Positions 25,430 to 34,217 of a stretch of 64,000 bases of DNA are shown piece by piece (position 1 is the stretch's first letter; the number at the start of each line of letters is the position of its first letter). A program made the position numbers and the translations under genes. This DNA is from Candidatus Poribacteria bacterium (GTDB lineage Bacteria > Poribacteria > WGA-4E > WGA-3G). A model generated the notes under the pieces. The model searched no databases. It had not been told where the DNA came from and saw only the letters and a list, made by a program, of their open reading frames with translations. Where the stretch lies: the NCBI GenBank assembly GCA_028824125.1, contig JAPPES010000026.1:1-64000 (forward strand), written 5' to 3'.

Positions 25430-26512
25430 TTATCCTAACCTCACCGTCTGCCCTGTCTCTGCAGATTGCATCGCAGCATCATACACCTGCATCACTTTAC
25501 GCATCTCATCAGGTTTAACGACCAATTCTGCCCCTTTATTCAGGACATCGGCTATATTTTGATAATAAGACTTCCATGTGCCGCGAACACTCTCAATCAC
25601 CAGTTCACGATTTTCACCACCTGCCGCTGTCCAGACTTTCGCATAGTTCGCGGGGTCTTCTTCAGCGGCATCAATGTCCCCTTCACGCATCGGTCCCTCT
25701 TGTGGATCCAAGCCGTACTTGATTAAACCACCTTCATCACCAACAACATACCAACGTGGTTTCTCCGCTTTAGATAGATTGCCAATCTCAATTTGATACC
25801 GCATATCGTTCTCAAACTTAATGATGAGGTTTGCATAGTTGCCAATATCGGTGTCCCATTTTGTGTTGTAATGAATATCACAATAGACAGATTCAATAGG
25901 TGCTTCTCCGAACTGCAATGCTTGATCTACGAAGTGTGCAGGCCAATCGTAAAGGATGCCGCCACTTTGGCTTTTAACACCGCGCCAACCGCCCGGTGCA
26001 CCGTAGCGCATAATCGCCACTTGAAAAAGATAGGGTGTTCCCAACAACCCATCGGCAATTACCTTTTTGACGGTGAGATAATCCCAATCCCATCGGCGGT
26101 TATGAAAAACGCTGAGCATAACGTCATTGCATTCACTTGCAGCAATCATCGCATCTGCTTCAGCGGTGTTCATCGCCATGATTTTATCTGTGACGAGGTG
26201 TTTCCCTGCATCCATCGCTTTGATAGCGAGCTCAGCATGCGTATCGTGCGGTGTGGCTAAAACAACGAGGTCAACGTTATCGTCAGCGATCACTTCATCT
26301 ATTGTTTGATAGATTTGTGCGTTTGGATATGCTTCGCGTGCGGCTGCGCGGCGTTCCTCATTCCGTGTCGCAATCGCATATAGATTTAACCCATCTGCTA
26401 ACCCAACAAGATAGGAGTGAAATGCCCGTCCGGCATATCCATAACCAATAACAGCGGTCTTTATCATATTATTTGTACGTTGGCTTCCGAGGTAGCCGAC
26501 GTTCCCTTTCAT
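25430..26512 (-). CDS. Gfo/Idh/MocA family oxidoreductase
   Basis: An NAD(P)-dependent dehydrogenase of sugars or inositol. The Rossmann motif is VIGYGYAGRAFH near the N-terminus, the lysine block reads HLVTDKIMAMN (an unusual DK in place of the common EKP), and the C-terminal alpha/beta domain starts at about 140. Two starts are possible. ATG 26512 overlaps the upstream stop in an ATGA, which favours translational coupling, but adds 15 residues before the second ATG at 26467 (MIKTAVIG), where the fold begins. I keep the coupled start. The gene forms a two-gene operon with the DUF547 protein. The missing proline of the EKP motif is odd but occurs in some members. Confidence 0.85.
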   Translation of the reverse strand: MKGNVGYLGSQRTNNMIKTAVIGYGYAGRAFHSYLVGLADGLNLYAIATRNEERRAAAREAYPNAQIYQTIDEVIADDNVDLVVLATPHDTHAELAIKAMDAGKHLVTDKIMAMNTAEADAMIAASECNDVMLSVFHNRRWDWDYLTVKKVIADGLLGTPYLFQVAIMRYGAPGGWRGVKSQSGGILYDWPAHFVDQALQFGEAPIESVYCDIHYNTKWDTDIGNYANLIIKFENDMRYQIEIGNLSKAEKPRWYVVGDEGGLIKYGLDPQEGPMREGDIDAAEEDPANYAKVWTAAGGENRELVIESVRGTWKSYYQNIADVLNKGAELVVKPDEMRKVMQVYDAAMQSAETGQTVRLG

Positions 26513-27303
26513 TTTTTATCGTTCAGTGTCCAGTCATAGCCTAAATAGTGAAATTTAACATCTTTTGCTAACACAAAGTCTGCGTCTTCAGCAGGTAGAT
26601 AATCCGCGAGAAAATCTGGGACACCATCATAGCCTTCCGTAAAATCTGCCTTATACCACTTAAAGATTTTTGAAAGATACACGCGGCGTTTCGCTCTGTC
26701 TAATCGGACCTTCTCTGGATTGGTAACAAATTTGAGTGTGACAGCATCTAATTGTTCCTCAATTGTTTCAGACAGATACACACTGTTTTCTAAAGGCGGA
26801 CAACTTTTTGACGCACACACAAGCGCGAAATGAACGCGTGGGTCAACAAACTCTTTGCGGATAATGTCGTGTTCTATCTGATTAAGTGAGTATTTTTCAC
26901 CAGCAACCTGAAACTTGAGTCGAGAGAAAAACCCGCCGAACAGTTTTATCTTTCGCACGCTCTTTGTAGGATAGTGGTCTATAACGCCTTTTATGATAAG
27001 TGCGTTGTATGTATTAATCCAAAATGTCAATTGTGTGTTGTACGGCATCTCTGCGGGTTTTGCCACTGCCAATAGGTCTAAATACGCTTCCAGTTTTTCC
27101 GGGTTTGCTTTCAGTTTTGCGTAGTCAACTTTGCCCTTGTCCACATGTTCTTGCAACACCTGATTAAATAGGTCATGGGAAAAAGGAGTGTCGGTTGCGT
27201 GCTGTTCTCCACGTGAATCCGCTTCTACACGATAGTGATATTGAAATAGGACACTGACTACAGATAAAAGCAATAGGCAGCCAATCAGAATGCGGTTTTT
27301 CAT
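26509..27303 (-). CDS. DUF547 domain-containing exported protein
   Basis: Residues 1-28 are a signal peptide (ILIGCLLLLSVVSVLF). Residues 55-235 match the DUF547 fold, with the typical blocks FWINTYNALIIKGV, LNQIEHDIIRKEF, HFALVCASKSCPPL and YLSKIFKWYKADF. The C-H-like residues (HFALVCASKSCP) resemble a papain-like or transglutaminase-like active site, and a peptidase role has been discussed for the family, but its function is not established. The protein should act in the periplasm or at the cell surface. Its stop overlaps the dehydrogenase start by four bases (ATGA), indicating co-expression. Confidence 0.85.
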   Translation of the reverse strand: MKNRILIGCLLLLSVVSVLFQYHYRVEADSRGEQHATDTPFSHDLFNQVLQEHVDKGKVDYAKLKANPEKLEAYLDLLAVAKPAEMPYNTQLTFWINTYNALIIKGVIDHYPTKSVRKIKLFGGFFSRLKFQVAGEKYSLNQIEHDIIRKEFVDPRVHFALVCASKSCPPLENSVYLSETIEEQLDAVTLKFVTNPEKVRLDRAKRRVYLSKIFKWYKADFTEGYDGVPDFLADYLPAEDADFVLAKDVKFHYLGYDWTLNDKK

Positions 27304-27404
27304 TATGTTCTGTCCTCACTTTATATCTATTTTAGCATATCTTGACATTTTTTGCAGTGAAAAACGGAAGGTAAGAGAAGCAATTGAATCTTTCTGCAAT
27401 TTTC

Positions 27405-27433
27405 TTGACATATAAAATAACATAGGTTATTAT
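27405..27433 (+). promoter_or_regulatory. Near-consensus sigma-70 promoter
   Basis: TTGACA, a 17-base spacer and TATTAT end 42 bases before the GTG start at 27476. It is among the best-matching promoters in the window. Confidence 0.7.
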
Positions 27434-27475
27434 TAATTTGAAGATCAACGCTTTTATAGGAAACGGAATCGGATT

Positions 27476-28054
27476 GTGGCGATATTTTATAGAGGCGCAG
27501 GAATTGGTACTTACTGGCATATTCACGATGCGAGACAAACAGGATTCATTGCACGGGTGCCGCAAATGCAGCCAACCCCTGATCGGCTAATGCTCCATAT
27601 TGCCCGAGGAACAGTCAACAGTCCCTTTATCTCACTGACACGATCTTATGGGATCGCGCTAAATTATGCTAACTATTTTGGAAAAGAAATCTCTTCACCA
27701 CAACATCCAGCGTACGTTTATGAAATAGAAATTAATGAACCGGTCCCTTCAGGACTTAAACTGCTTGATCCGATCAAGGAAGTTGCCCCTGTTTTACCAC
27801 AGCCTCTCGGTGTAAATCCACCGTATCAGCATGATGGTGGCCCCACTTTCCTGTTAGGCATTGTTGACCCAATAAATATGAGAGAGTACCTAACACAACA
27901 CGCACCGCAGCCACCCGACAGTGAAGGCACACCGAGAACGCCTAATCTTACAATTGCTTTAGAAACACTTGTCAGAACACTACGGGACGCGGAGATCCTG
28001 GCAGAAGGCACAATACCTGCTGACTGTGTTAAACATAAGTTTGAGGTGTATTGA
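27476..28054 (+). CDS. Putative ADP-ribosyltransferase-fold protein
   Basis: I do not recognise a named family, but the layout resembles an R-S-E ADP-ribosyltransferase domain like the pertussis toxin S1 group. R6 lies in an FYRGAG strand and is followed by a RQTGFIAR block. S49/S53 lie in NSPFISLTRSYGIALNYA, similar to the STS strand plus helix. E83/E85 lie in YVYEIEINE. The protein is 192 residues, has no signal peptide and starts at GTG with AGGAAACGGA upstream. A strong promoter precedes it, and a smaller acidic protein follows after 33 bp. If the fold is right, it could be a toxin or a modification enzyme and the next gene its partner. Fold assignment is tentative. Confidence 0.45.
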   Translation: MAIFYRGAGIGTYWHIHDARQTGFIARVPQMQPTPDRLMLHIARGTVNSPFISLTRSYGIALNYANYFGKEISSPQHPAYVYEIEINEPVPSGLKLLDPIKEVAPVLPQPLGVNPPYQHDGGPTFLLGIVDPINMREYLTQHAPQPPDSEGTPRTPNLTIALETLVRTLRDAEILAEGTIPADCVKHKFEVY

Positions 28055-28087
28055 TTGAAACTTCGCACGGAAATAGGAGAAATCGTC

Positions 28088-28447
28088 ATGTCCAAAAATC
28101 AGACACAATCCATCAAAATGGCACCATACAAAATCCAGTCTGTTTCCCTCCATGAACTTGTTTCAGGTAGTGAATTAATAGAATTTTTGAGAGTAGAAGT
28201 TCCCTATGACGAGGCTTATGGGAGAATTCCATTCGCGCGAGTTCTGTACGCATTTAATGGTGTTGAACAAGAACAGGCAGTTCCAATGGATCTTGATAAG
28301 GGTGCGTTCAGTGATAGTAGTTTTGAAAACGCATTTGAGGATGAACAACTCGAAAAAACGTTTCGTGAAATTGCCCCTGAAGTTTTTCGAAATGCTGCGC
28401 CACAAATCGTTGAAACAGTGAGCAAAGCTGCCGCTTCTCGACAGTAA
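28088..28447 (+). CDS. Hypothetical acidic protein, possible partner of the preceding gene
   Basis: A 119-residue protein with no recognised domain. The start ATG 28088 is chosen because AGGAG lies 9 bases before it; a longer reading frame opens with TTG at 28055, directly after the previous stop, but has no SD. The middle part (FLRVEVPYDEAYGRIPFARVL) looks like a small beta-fold, and the C-terminal 60 residues are predicted to be helical and rich in E and F (FEDEQLEKTFREIAPEVF). It probably forms an operon with the gene at 27476. An immunity, antitoxin or chaperone role is inference from position only. Confidence 0.55.
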   Translation: MSKNQTQSIKMAPYKIQSVSLHELVSGSELIEFLRVEVPYDEAYGRIPFARVLYAFNGVEQEQAVPMDLDKGAFSDSSFENAFEDEQLEKTFREIAPEVFRNAAPQIVETVSKAAASRQ

Positions 28448-28461
28448 AGTACACAACAGAT

Positions 28462-28685
28462 ATGCCCAGAAACAATACAGCACGTAAACTCGATAACCAC
28501 CTCACATTCCACGGATGGTTAAATAGTCACTTCAAGTACAAAACTACACAAGACCTTCTTAACGCCGTAAAAACGAAAAGGAAGGATTCAATCCAGATGG
28601 TCACTCTCCAATCTGTGACTTTCTTATCTCTCGCGCAGATCCAGAACTAAAGAACATATCATCTTATGAAGCCCACGGACAATAA
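28462..28685 (+). pseudogene. Frameshifted gene relic
   Basis: The first frame (from ATG 28462) reads into YKTTQDLLNAVKTK. At the A/G-rich run 28576-28584 the frame then has to shift by one base to continue as EGFNPDGHSPICDFLISRADPELKNISSYEAHGQ, with a TAA at 28683-28685. The second part has protein-like composition, whereas the unshifted frame does not. I take it as a decayed fragment of a longer gene whose family I cannot name. It lies between the putative operon at 27476-28447 and a dispersed repeat. Confidence 0.5.
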
Positions 28686-28713
28686 ACCTACTAATGTGAT
28701 ATTATAATTAGTT

Positions 28714-28830
28714 GAGGGGTGTTCATAAATAATTCCGATGTTAAATATGTGTTTAAAGGTAGTAGGCACAAGCCGTGTGCCGTCCACAAGTTTAAAGAGG
28801 CGCAATGAATTGCGCGACTACAAACAGCCG
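28714..28830. repeat. Dispersed repeat, GGTGT(G/T)CATAAATAATTC family
   Basis: Second copy of the repeat at 23868. The first 50 bases match closely, while the palindromic inner part differs (GTAGGCACAAGCCGTGTGCC plus a GCGCAATGAATTGCGC unit). This suggests a shared arm with interchangeable hairpins. Repeat and promoter fill the gap 28686-28946. Confidence 0.6.
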
Positions 28831-28911
28831 CTTGCGGGAATTTAAGACATCCAAAAAACCAAATTTATTGCCAAGTAAACCGCTAAATCACCCTGCCAAA
28901 ATGCCCAATAC

Positions 28912-28940
28912 TTGCCAAAAAGTTCTTTTTCAATTACAAT
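28912..28940 (+). promoter_or_regulatory. Sigma-70 promoter placed for a leaderless transcript
   Basis: TTGCCA, a 17-base spacer and TACAAT end six bases before the GTG start at 28947. The transcription start would then fall on or next to the start codon. No SD is present. Confidence 0.5.
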
Positions 28941-28946
28941 GTATAT

Positions 28947-29969
28947 GTGTACACTTTAGAACCGCTTACACCTCAAAATTGTGACGATTGGGATTCAATC
29001 ATCCAACAATGCCCGAATAGCACTGCTTTTCAGAGTACTACATGGCGAGATGCACTTGCCAATTCCTTCAAACAGCTTGACCCTGTATATCTGCTTATTA
29101 AACAGGATGAATCGATAATTGGGGGAGTACCTGCATTTGTATTTGAGCCGATGCCGGGTGTCCGGTTGTGGCATTCAATGCCATGGAATTTGTTTGGGGG
29201 TCCGCAGACGATTAATTCTGTGCAAGTAGACACTGTATCGTTGATTTCAACGATTGAGACCTATCTCGAAACCACAGCATCAGCGGAAAAAGGGTGGTGT
29301 GAGCTGTGTTGGACACTCTCACCTGAGAATACAATAAAATATGGTGACCTGCTAACAGACAGAGGGTATGAGCGAACAGAACGGTTTACACATATTCTTA
29401 AGACAAACGGAGATGTTGATTCCCTTTGGCGTGCTTACAATAAACGGGTCAGAGGAGCAGTTCGTAAAGCGCAAAAATCGGGTGTGGAGGTTACCGATAC
29501 AGAAAATGATGAGGATTTATCCACATTCTACGACATGTATCTAATAACCGTAAAACGTTTAGGAGGGACACCGAAACCTCGTGCGCTCATGAAAATGCTA
29601 CTACAGCACGGTGTTGCCAAACTTGCTATCGCTACATATCAAGGCACTATCATTGCCGGATTACTCTATCTCTATTTCAATCGTACCGTAACTTTGTGGT
29701 GCGAAGCTTCTTTACCTGAATATTTACAATACCGTCCGAATAATGCAATTTTTCATCACATTATCACATGGGCATGCAAGGAAGGATATGAATGGGTGGA
29801 TTTCGGTGCTTCACCACCGGAAAATGAAGGATTAATCGCACACAAGGAACAATATCGCGCCCAAAAAACGGATTTCTGTAGCTATACCAAAGTCGTGTCG
29901 CCATTTAAAAGATCGTTGTGGACACGCAGTGAAGGCATGTTGCGGAAAATATATACCTGGCTACAGTAG
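28947..29969 (+). CDS. FemAB-like/GNAT-fold acyltransferase
   Basis: The 340 residues contain two GNAT-like halves, as in FemX/FemAB aminoacyltransferases and the related BioF2-like domain. Signatures are VRGAVRKAQKSGVEV (about 168-182), the substrate-binding strand AIATYQGTIIAGLLYLYF (about 228-245), the RPNNAIFHHIITWACKEGY helix and the end WVDFGASPPENEGL. FemABs add amino acids to lipid II, but in many bacteria these proteins serve exopolysaccharide or lipid modification, so the substrate is open. GTG 28947 is the likely start. There is no SD, and the -10 box is six bases upstream, so the mRNA may be leaderless. Confidence 0.8.
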   Translation: MYTLEPLTPQNCDDWDSIIQQCPNSTAFQSTTWRDALANSFKQLDPVYLLIKQDESIIGGVPAFVFEPMPGVRLWHSMPWNLFGGPQTINSVQVDTVSLISTIETYLETTASAEKGWCELCWTLSPENTIKYGDLLTDRGYERTERFTHILKTNGDVDSLWRAYNKRVRGAVRKAQKSGVEVTDTENDEDLSTFYDMYLITVKRLGGTPKPRALMKMLLQHGVAKLAIATYQGTIIAGLLYLYFNRTVTLWCEASLPEYLQYRPNNAIFHHIITWACKEGYEWVDFGASPPENEGLIAHKEQYRAQKTDFCSYTKVVSPFKRSLWTRSEGMLRKIYTWLQ

Positions 29970-30065
29970 CTTTCGTAACACCAATCTCCAGAATAATGTA
30001 ATACAGTCATATAAAAGAATTCAAATTGTGAGTCAAAACAATACCGAAGAAAGGATAACGAACTC

Positions 30066-31928
30066 ATGAAAAAAACACTGTTCCTAATTTTTGCGATTGG
30101 GATGACGATATGCGCTATTCCGAATAATACCACCGCGCAAGACATACAAGATTGGCATTTGCAGGGCTTACCCGAAGGTGCAAAAGCGCGGCTCGGGAAA
30201 GGCTGGATAGCTGGAAACATCAAGCTTTCCCACGATGGCAAACGTTTAGCTGTCCCATGTAGCATTGGTACTTGGGTGTATGACACAGAGACCGACAAAG
30301 CACTACATCTGCTGACAGGACATACAAATGTGGTTAGGAGTGTAGCATTCAGTCCGGACGATTCTCTATTGGCGAGTGCGGGTGATAACACGATTCGTGT
30401 GTGGGATGCACGCACCGGCACTGAACTTTGGACAATACAAGCGCATGAGGATAGAGCTACAGGCGTTGCGTTCAGTCCGGACAATATACTGTTGGCAAGT
30501 GCGGGTGATAACACGGTTCGCGTGTGGGATGCACGCACCGGCACTGAACTTTGGACAATGCAAGGACATGAAAAGGTGACCACAGTCGTAGCATTCAGTC
30601 CGGATGGGAAGCTGCTGGTAAGTGGAAGTCAAGACAACACAATTCGTGTGTGGGATGTGCCCACAGGCAAACATCTGCAAACACTAAAAGGGCATGTCAA
30701 GGGAGTCACAGACGTTGTGTTTAGTCCGGATGGGAAGCTGCTGGCGAGTGCAAGTGAGGACCAGACCATCTGCCTGTGGGATGTGCAGACGGGTGAGTTA
30801 CTTCATACGTTGACTGCACATGACGATTCTGTCGTTTGTGTAGCGTTCAGTCCGGATGGGAAGCTGCTGGCGAGTGGTAGTTGGGACAAGACTATTCGTC
30901 TATGGGATGTACAGACAGGAACACATCTGCGGGTATTATCTGGACATACGTCTATTCGCGTCAGCGTTGCATTTAGCCCTAATGGGAAGACATTAATAAG
31001 CGGTAGCAGTGACAGCACTTTGCGGCTGTGGGATGTGGAAACCGGCAAAGAACTTCGGAAGATGGTAGAGCAAATGCTGGCTGTTGTTAGTGTAGCGTTC
31101 AGTCTGGATAGTAAAACAGTAGCATGTAGCACTTGGGATAGTACTGTTCGTCAGTGGGATATACAGACAGGTACATTGCTTCAATCATTGGAAGGACATA
31201 CCAAGACTGTCAATAGCGTTGTGTTTAGTCCGGATGGACAGACTTTAGCAAGTGCAAGCTGGGACAATACCGTGCGTTTGTGGAATATGAAAACGGGTGC
31301 TGCACTGCCGCTGATTGGACATAAAAATGGCGTGATGAGCATTGCATTTAGTCCTAATAGCAAAAAGTTGGCAAGCGCTGGGCGTGGCGGCACCATCTAT
31401 TTGTGGAATACGCAAACGGGGAAACCTATAAATACAATGGCAGACCATCGGGTTTGGATCAGTAGCGTTGCGTTCAGTCCGGACGGTTCTCTATTAGCAA
31501 GCGGTAGCTGGGACCACACCGTACGCACGTGGGATGCACATACCGGCGCCCCGCTTCTGACGTTGGATAAACATACAGATAATGTTCATTGCATAGCGTT
31601 CAGCCCTGATGGGCAGATGATTGCAAGTGGCGATCATGATAACATCATACATTTATGGAATGCCCAGTCAGGTGAATTGCTACGGACGTTGGAAAAACAT
31701 CAGAGAGGCGTCTATAGTGTCGCGTTCAGTTCGGACGGTAATATACTGGCAAGTGGTAGTGCTGATCACACCATGATGTTATGGGATGTGCACACCGGCG
31801 CGCATCTACGGACACTGGATGGGCATCGGGGGCAGGTTAAATGCGTTGCGTTCAGTCCAGATGGAAAACTGCTGGCAAGTGCAAGTGGAAACGTTGTGTT
31901 GTTATGGGAACTCGAGGCTGATAAATGA
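30066..31928 (+). CDS. Secreted WD40-repeat protein (1)
   Basis: Signal peptide in residues 1-24 (LFLIFAIGMTICAIPNNTTA, cleavage about A24-Q25). The remaining chain is about fourteen WD40 repeats of 41-43 residues, each with a variant of VAFSPDGKLLASGS and TIRLWDVQTG, enough for two seven-bladed propellers. WD40 propellers are protein-interaction scaffolds; here it acts outside the cytoplasm, where its partner is unknown. Repeats 2 and 3 are almost identical in DNA (30364-30447 and 30490-30573, period 126 bp), showing recent expansion or correction. The gene is followed by a full-length paralogue at 32121, and AAAGGA precedes the ATG. Confidence 0.88.
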   Translation: MKKTLFLIFAIGMTICAIPNNTTAQDIQDWHLQGLPEGAKARLGKGWIAGNIKLSHDGKRLAVPCSIGTWVYDTETDKALHLLTGHTNVVRSVAFSPDDSLLASAGDNTIRVWDARTGTELWTIQAHEDRATGVAFSPDNILLASAGDNTVRVWDARTGTELWTMQGHEKVTTVVAFSPDGKLLVSGSQDNTIRVWDVPTGKHLQTLKGHVKGVTDVVFSPDGKLLASASEDQTICLWDVQTGELLHTLTAHDDSVVCVAFSPDGKLLASGSWDKTIRLWDVQTGTHLRVLSGHTSIRVSVAFSPNGKTLISGSSDSTLRLWDVETGKELRKMVEQMLAVVSVAFSLDSKTVACSTWDSTVRQWDIQTGTLLQSLEGHTKTVNSVVFSPDGQTLASASWDNTVRLWNMKTGAALPLIGHKNGVMSIAFSPNSKKLASAGRGGTIYLWNTQTGKPINTMADHRVWISSVAFSPDGSLLASGSWDHTVRTWDAHTGAPLLTLDKHTDNVHCIAFSPDGQMIASGDHDNIIHLWNAQSGELLRTLEKHQRGVYSVAFSSDGNILASGSADHTMMLWDVHTGAHLRTLDGHRGQVKCVAFSPDGKLLASASGNVVLLWELEADK

Positions 31929-32120
31929 ACTAAGCAGGGAGCAGGCATACTCCGCTGAATACCCACTAAAGGCGCATGAGGCGTTGATTCGTTCAGACAA
32001 TTCAACGCGTTTACAGAACGCGCTTACTACTGACTGCCGATAACCAATAATTATACTCTATTTAGCGTTAACTTGTGCTATCATGTAGGTCAAAAAACCC
32101 CTCCAAAAAGGAAATTTCTC

Positions 32121-34001
32121 ATGCCAAAAACACTGTTTCTAATTTTTGCGATTGGGGTGGCGATATGCGCTATTCCGAATAATACCACCGCGCAAGACAT
32201 ACAAGACTGGCATTTGCGCCATCTACCCGAAGACGTGAAAGCGCGGATCGGTAAAGGTTCGATAACTGGAAATATCGCGAGTTCCAATGATGGAAAACGT
32301 TTGGCGGTAGCGTGTACCATTGGTATTTGGGTGTATGACACAGAAACCGGTAAATCGCTCAATCTGCTGATAGGGCATACCGATTGGGTTACAAGCGTCG
32401 CGTTCAGCCCAGACGATATTCTGTTGGCAAGTGCAAGCCACGATAAAACCGTCCGTTTATGGGATGCGCGCACTGGCACTGAACTTTGGACGCTGCACGG
32501 ACACGGGCATGGGACCACGGACGTAGCGTTCAGTCCCAATGGGAAAACACTGGCAAGTGCAAGTTGGGATGAGACCATCCGTTTGTGGGATGTGCGCACC
32601 GGCGCACATATACGGACGTTTGAAGGGCATATCGGGGCTGTCACAAGCGTCGCGTTTAGTCCGGATGGCAAAACACTGGCGAGTGGGAGTTGGGACAAAA
32701 TGTTGAGACTGTGGGATGTGCAGACGGGAAAAACACTGCGACCGTTTATAGGACATAGAGGTAAGGTCTCAGATGTAGCATTCAGTCCAGATGGGAAAAT
32801 GTTAGCAAGTGGGAGCTCGGACAGAACCATCAAGCTGTGGGATTTGCAGACGATGGATTCGCATCGGACGTTGATTACACATAGTAAGGATGTCTATAGT
32901 GTAGCGTTCAGTCCAGATGGAAAAATGTTGGTGAGCGGGAGTTGGGACAAGACTGTCTGTCTATGGGATGTGCAGACAGGAACACATCTACGGGTGTTAC
33001 TTGGGCATCAGGTTGGTGTGAGGAACGTTCTATTTAGCTCAGATGGAAAGACGTTGATGAGCGGTAGCAGTGACAACACTGTGCGTCTATGGGATGTGAA
33101 AACCGGCGAGGAGCTTCGGAAAATAGTGGAGCATACGCGAAGTATCCGTAGTATAGCATTCAGTCCGGATGGAAAAATGCTGGCAGGCGGCATGTGGGAC
33201 AACACCGTGTATCTATGGGATGCACAGACGTGTGCTGTAATTCGGACGATGGAAGGGCATACCAAGCCTGTCAATAGCATTGCGTTCAGTCCCGATGGGA
33301 AGACACTGGCGAGTGGCAGTTCGGACGAGACCGTGGGTTTGTGGGATGTCCAAACAGGTGCAGCGCTTCCGCCGCTGGTTGGACATGGAATTGGAGTCAG
33401 CTGCGTTGCATTTAGTCCTGATGGTAAGGTATTGGCGAGCGGGGACGGTTACGGAAAAATCTATTTATGGGATATGCAAACACGTAAACAGAAAAATATG
33501 ATGGAAGTGCGTTGGAATGATGTTAATAGTGTAGCATTCAGTCCGGACGGTTCTGTATTAGTCAGCGGGCATGATGACAGCACCTTGCGCACATGGAATG
33601 TGCATAGTGGCTCTCTGCTTTTGACTTTTGATGATCATGGGGATGAAGTTCATTGTGTTGCGTTTAGTCCAGATGGGCAAATGATCGCAAGTGGCGATCA
33701 GGACAAGACCCTGGTTTTATGGGATGCACAGACAGGCAAACAGCTTCGAACACTGAAAGCGGATAGGTTACATCATATTTATAACGTTGCGTTCAGCCCA
33801 GACGGTTCTCTATTGGCGAGTGGGTGTTTTAGCCGCATCGTCCATCTATGGGATGTGCGGACGGGTACCCTTCTGCGGACATTAAAAGCGCATCGGGGGT
33901 CTGTTTTAAGTGTAGTGTTCAGTCCGGATGGGAGGCTGCTGGCAAGTGCAAGTGGTAACGTTGTGTATCTGTGGGATATCGTGGATGACAATGTGGATTA
34001 G
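32121..34001 (+). CDS. Secreted WD40-repeat protein (2)
   Basis: Tandem paralogue of 30066-31928 with the same signal peptide and the same first 60 residues (TTAQDIQDWHL...). I chose ATG 32121 over an upstream start at 32073, because it has AAAAGGAAA at proper spacing and begins exactly where the paralogue does. It holds about fourteen WD40 repeats with the same period of 42 residues. Highly similar nucleotide units recur (for example GTGGGATGTGCAGACGGG), so the array can change length by recombination. The two genes are separated by 192 bp containing a GCGTTTACAGAACGC palindrome. Both probably form extracytoplasmic double propellers. Confidence 0.88.
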   Translation: MPKTLFLIFAIGVAICAIPNNTTAQDIQDWHLRHLPEDVKARIGKGSITGNIASSNDGKRLAVACTIGIWVYDTETGKSLNLLIGHTDWVTSVAFSPDDILLASASHDKTVRLWDARTGTELWTLHGHGHGTTDVAFSPNGKTLASASWDETIRLWDVRTGAHIRTFEGHIGAVTSVAFSPDGKTLASGSWDKMLRLWDVQTGKTLRPFIGHRGKVSDVAFSPDGKMLASGSSDRTIKLWDLQTMDSHRTLITHSKDVYSVAFSPDGKMLVSGSWDKTVCLWDVQTGTHLRVLLGHQVGVRNVLFSSDGKTLMSGSSDNTVRLWDVKTGEELRKIVEHTRSIRSIAFSPDGKMLAGGMWDNTVYLWDAQTCAVIRTMEGHTKPVNSIAFSPDGKTLASGSSDETVGLWDVQTGAALPPLVGHGIGVSCVAFSPDGKVLASGDGYGKIYLWDMQTRKQKNMMEVRWNDVNSVAFSPDGSVLVSGHDDSTLRTWNVHSGSLLLTFDDHGDEVHCVAFSPDGQMIASGDQDKTLVLWDAQTGKQLRTLKADRLHHIYNVAFSPDGSLLASGCFSRIVHLWDVRTGTLLRTLKAHRGSVLSVVFSPDGRLLASASGNVVYLWDIVDDNVD

Positions 34002-34217
34002 GCAACACACATCACATTATTGGGCGGAATCAACGCCATTAAAAGCAAGATTTGGCACGATGAGACTATCCGCACAGAATAAGAATAATTCGCGTCATCC
34101 GTGTAAATCCGAGATTCAAACAATACACCACCTAACGCTCACAGAATTATATACATTTTTTAATTGATGCCTACCGAGTAGAATAGAGGTAATTTAGTAT
34201 TAGAAATAGGAGCAATA

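Noticed and set aside
30366-30680. Long antisense frames across the WD40 genes
   Set aside because: They repeat with the WD40 period and mirror the codon pattern of the sense genes, so they are shadows of repetitive coding DNA.
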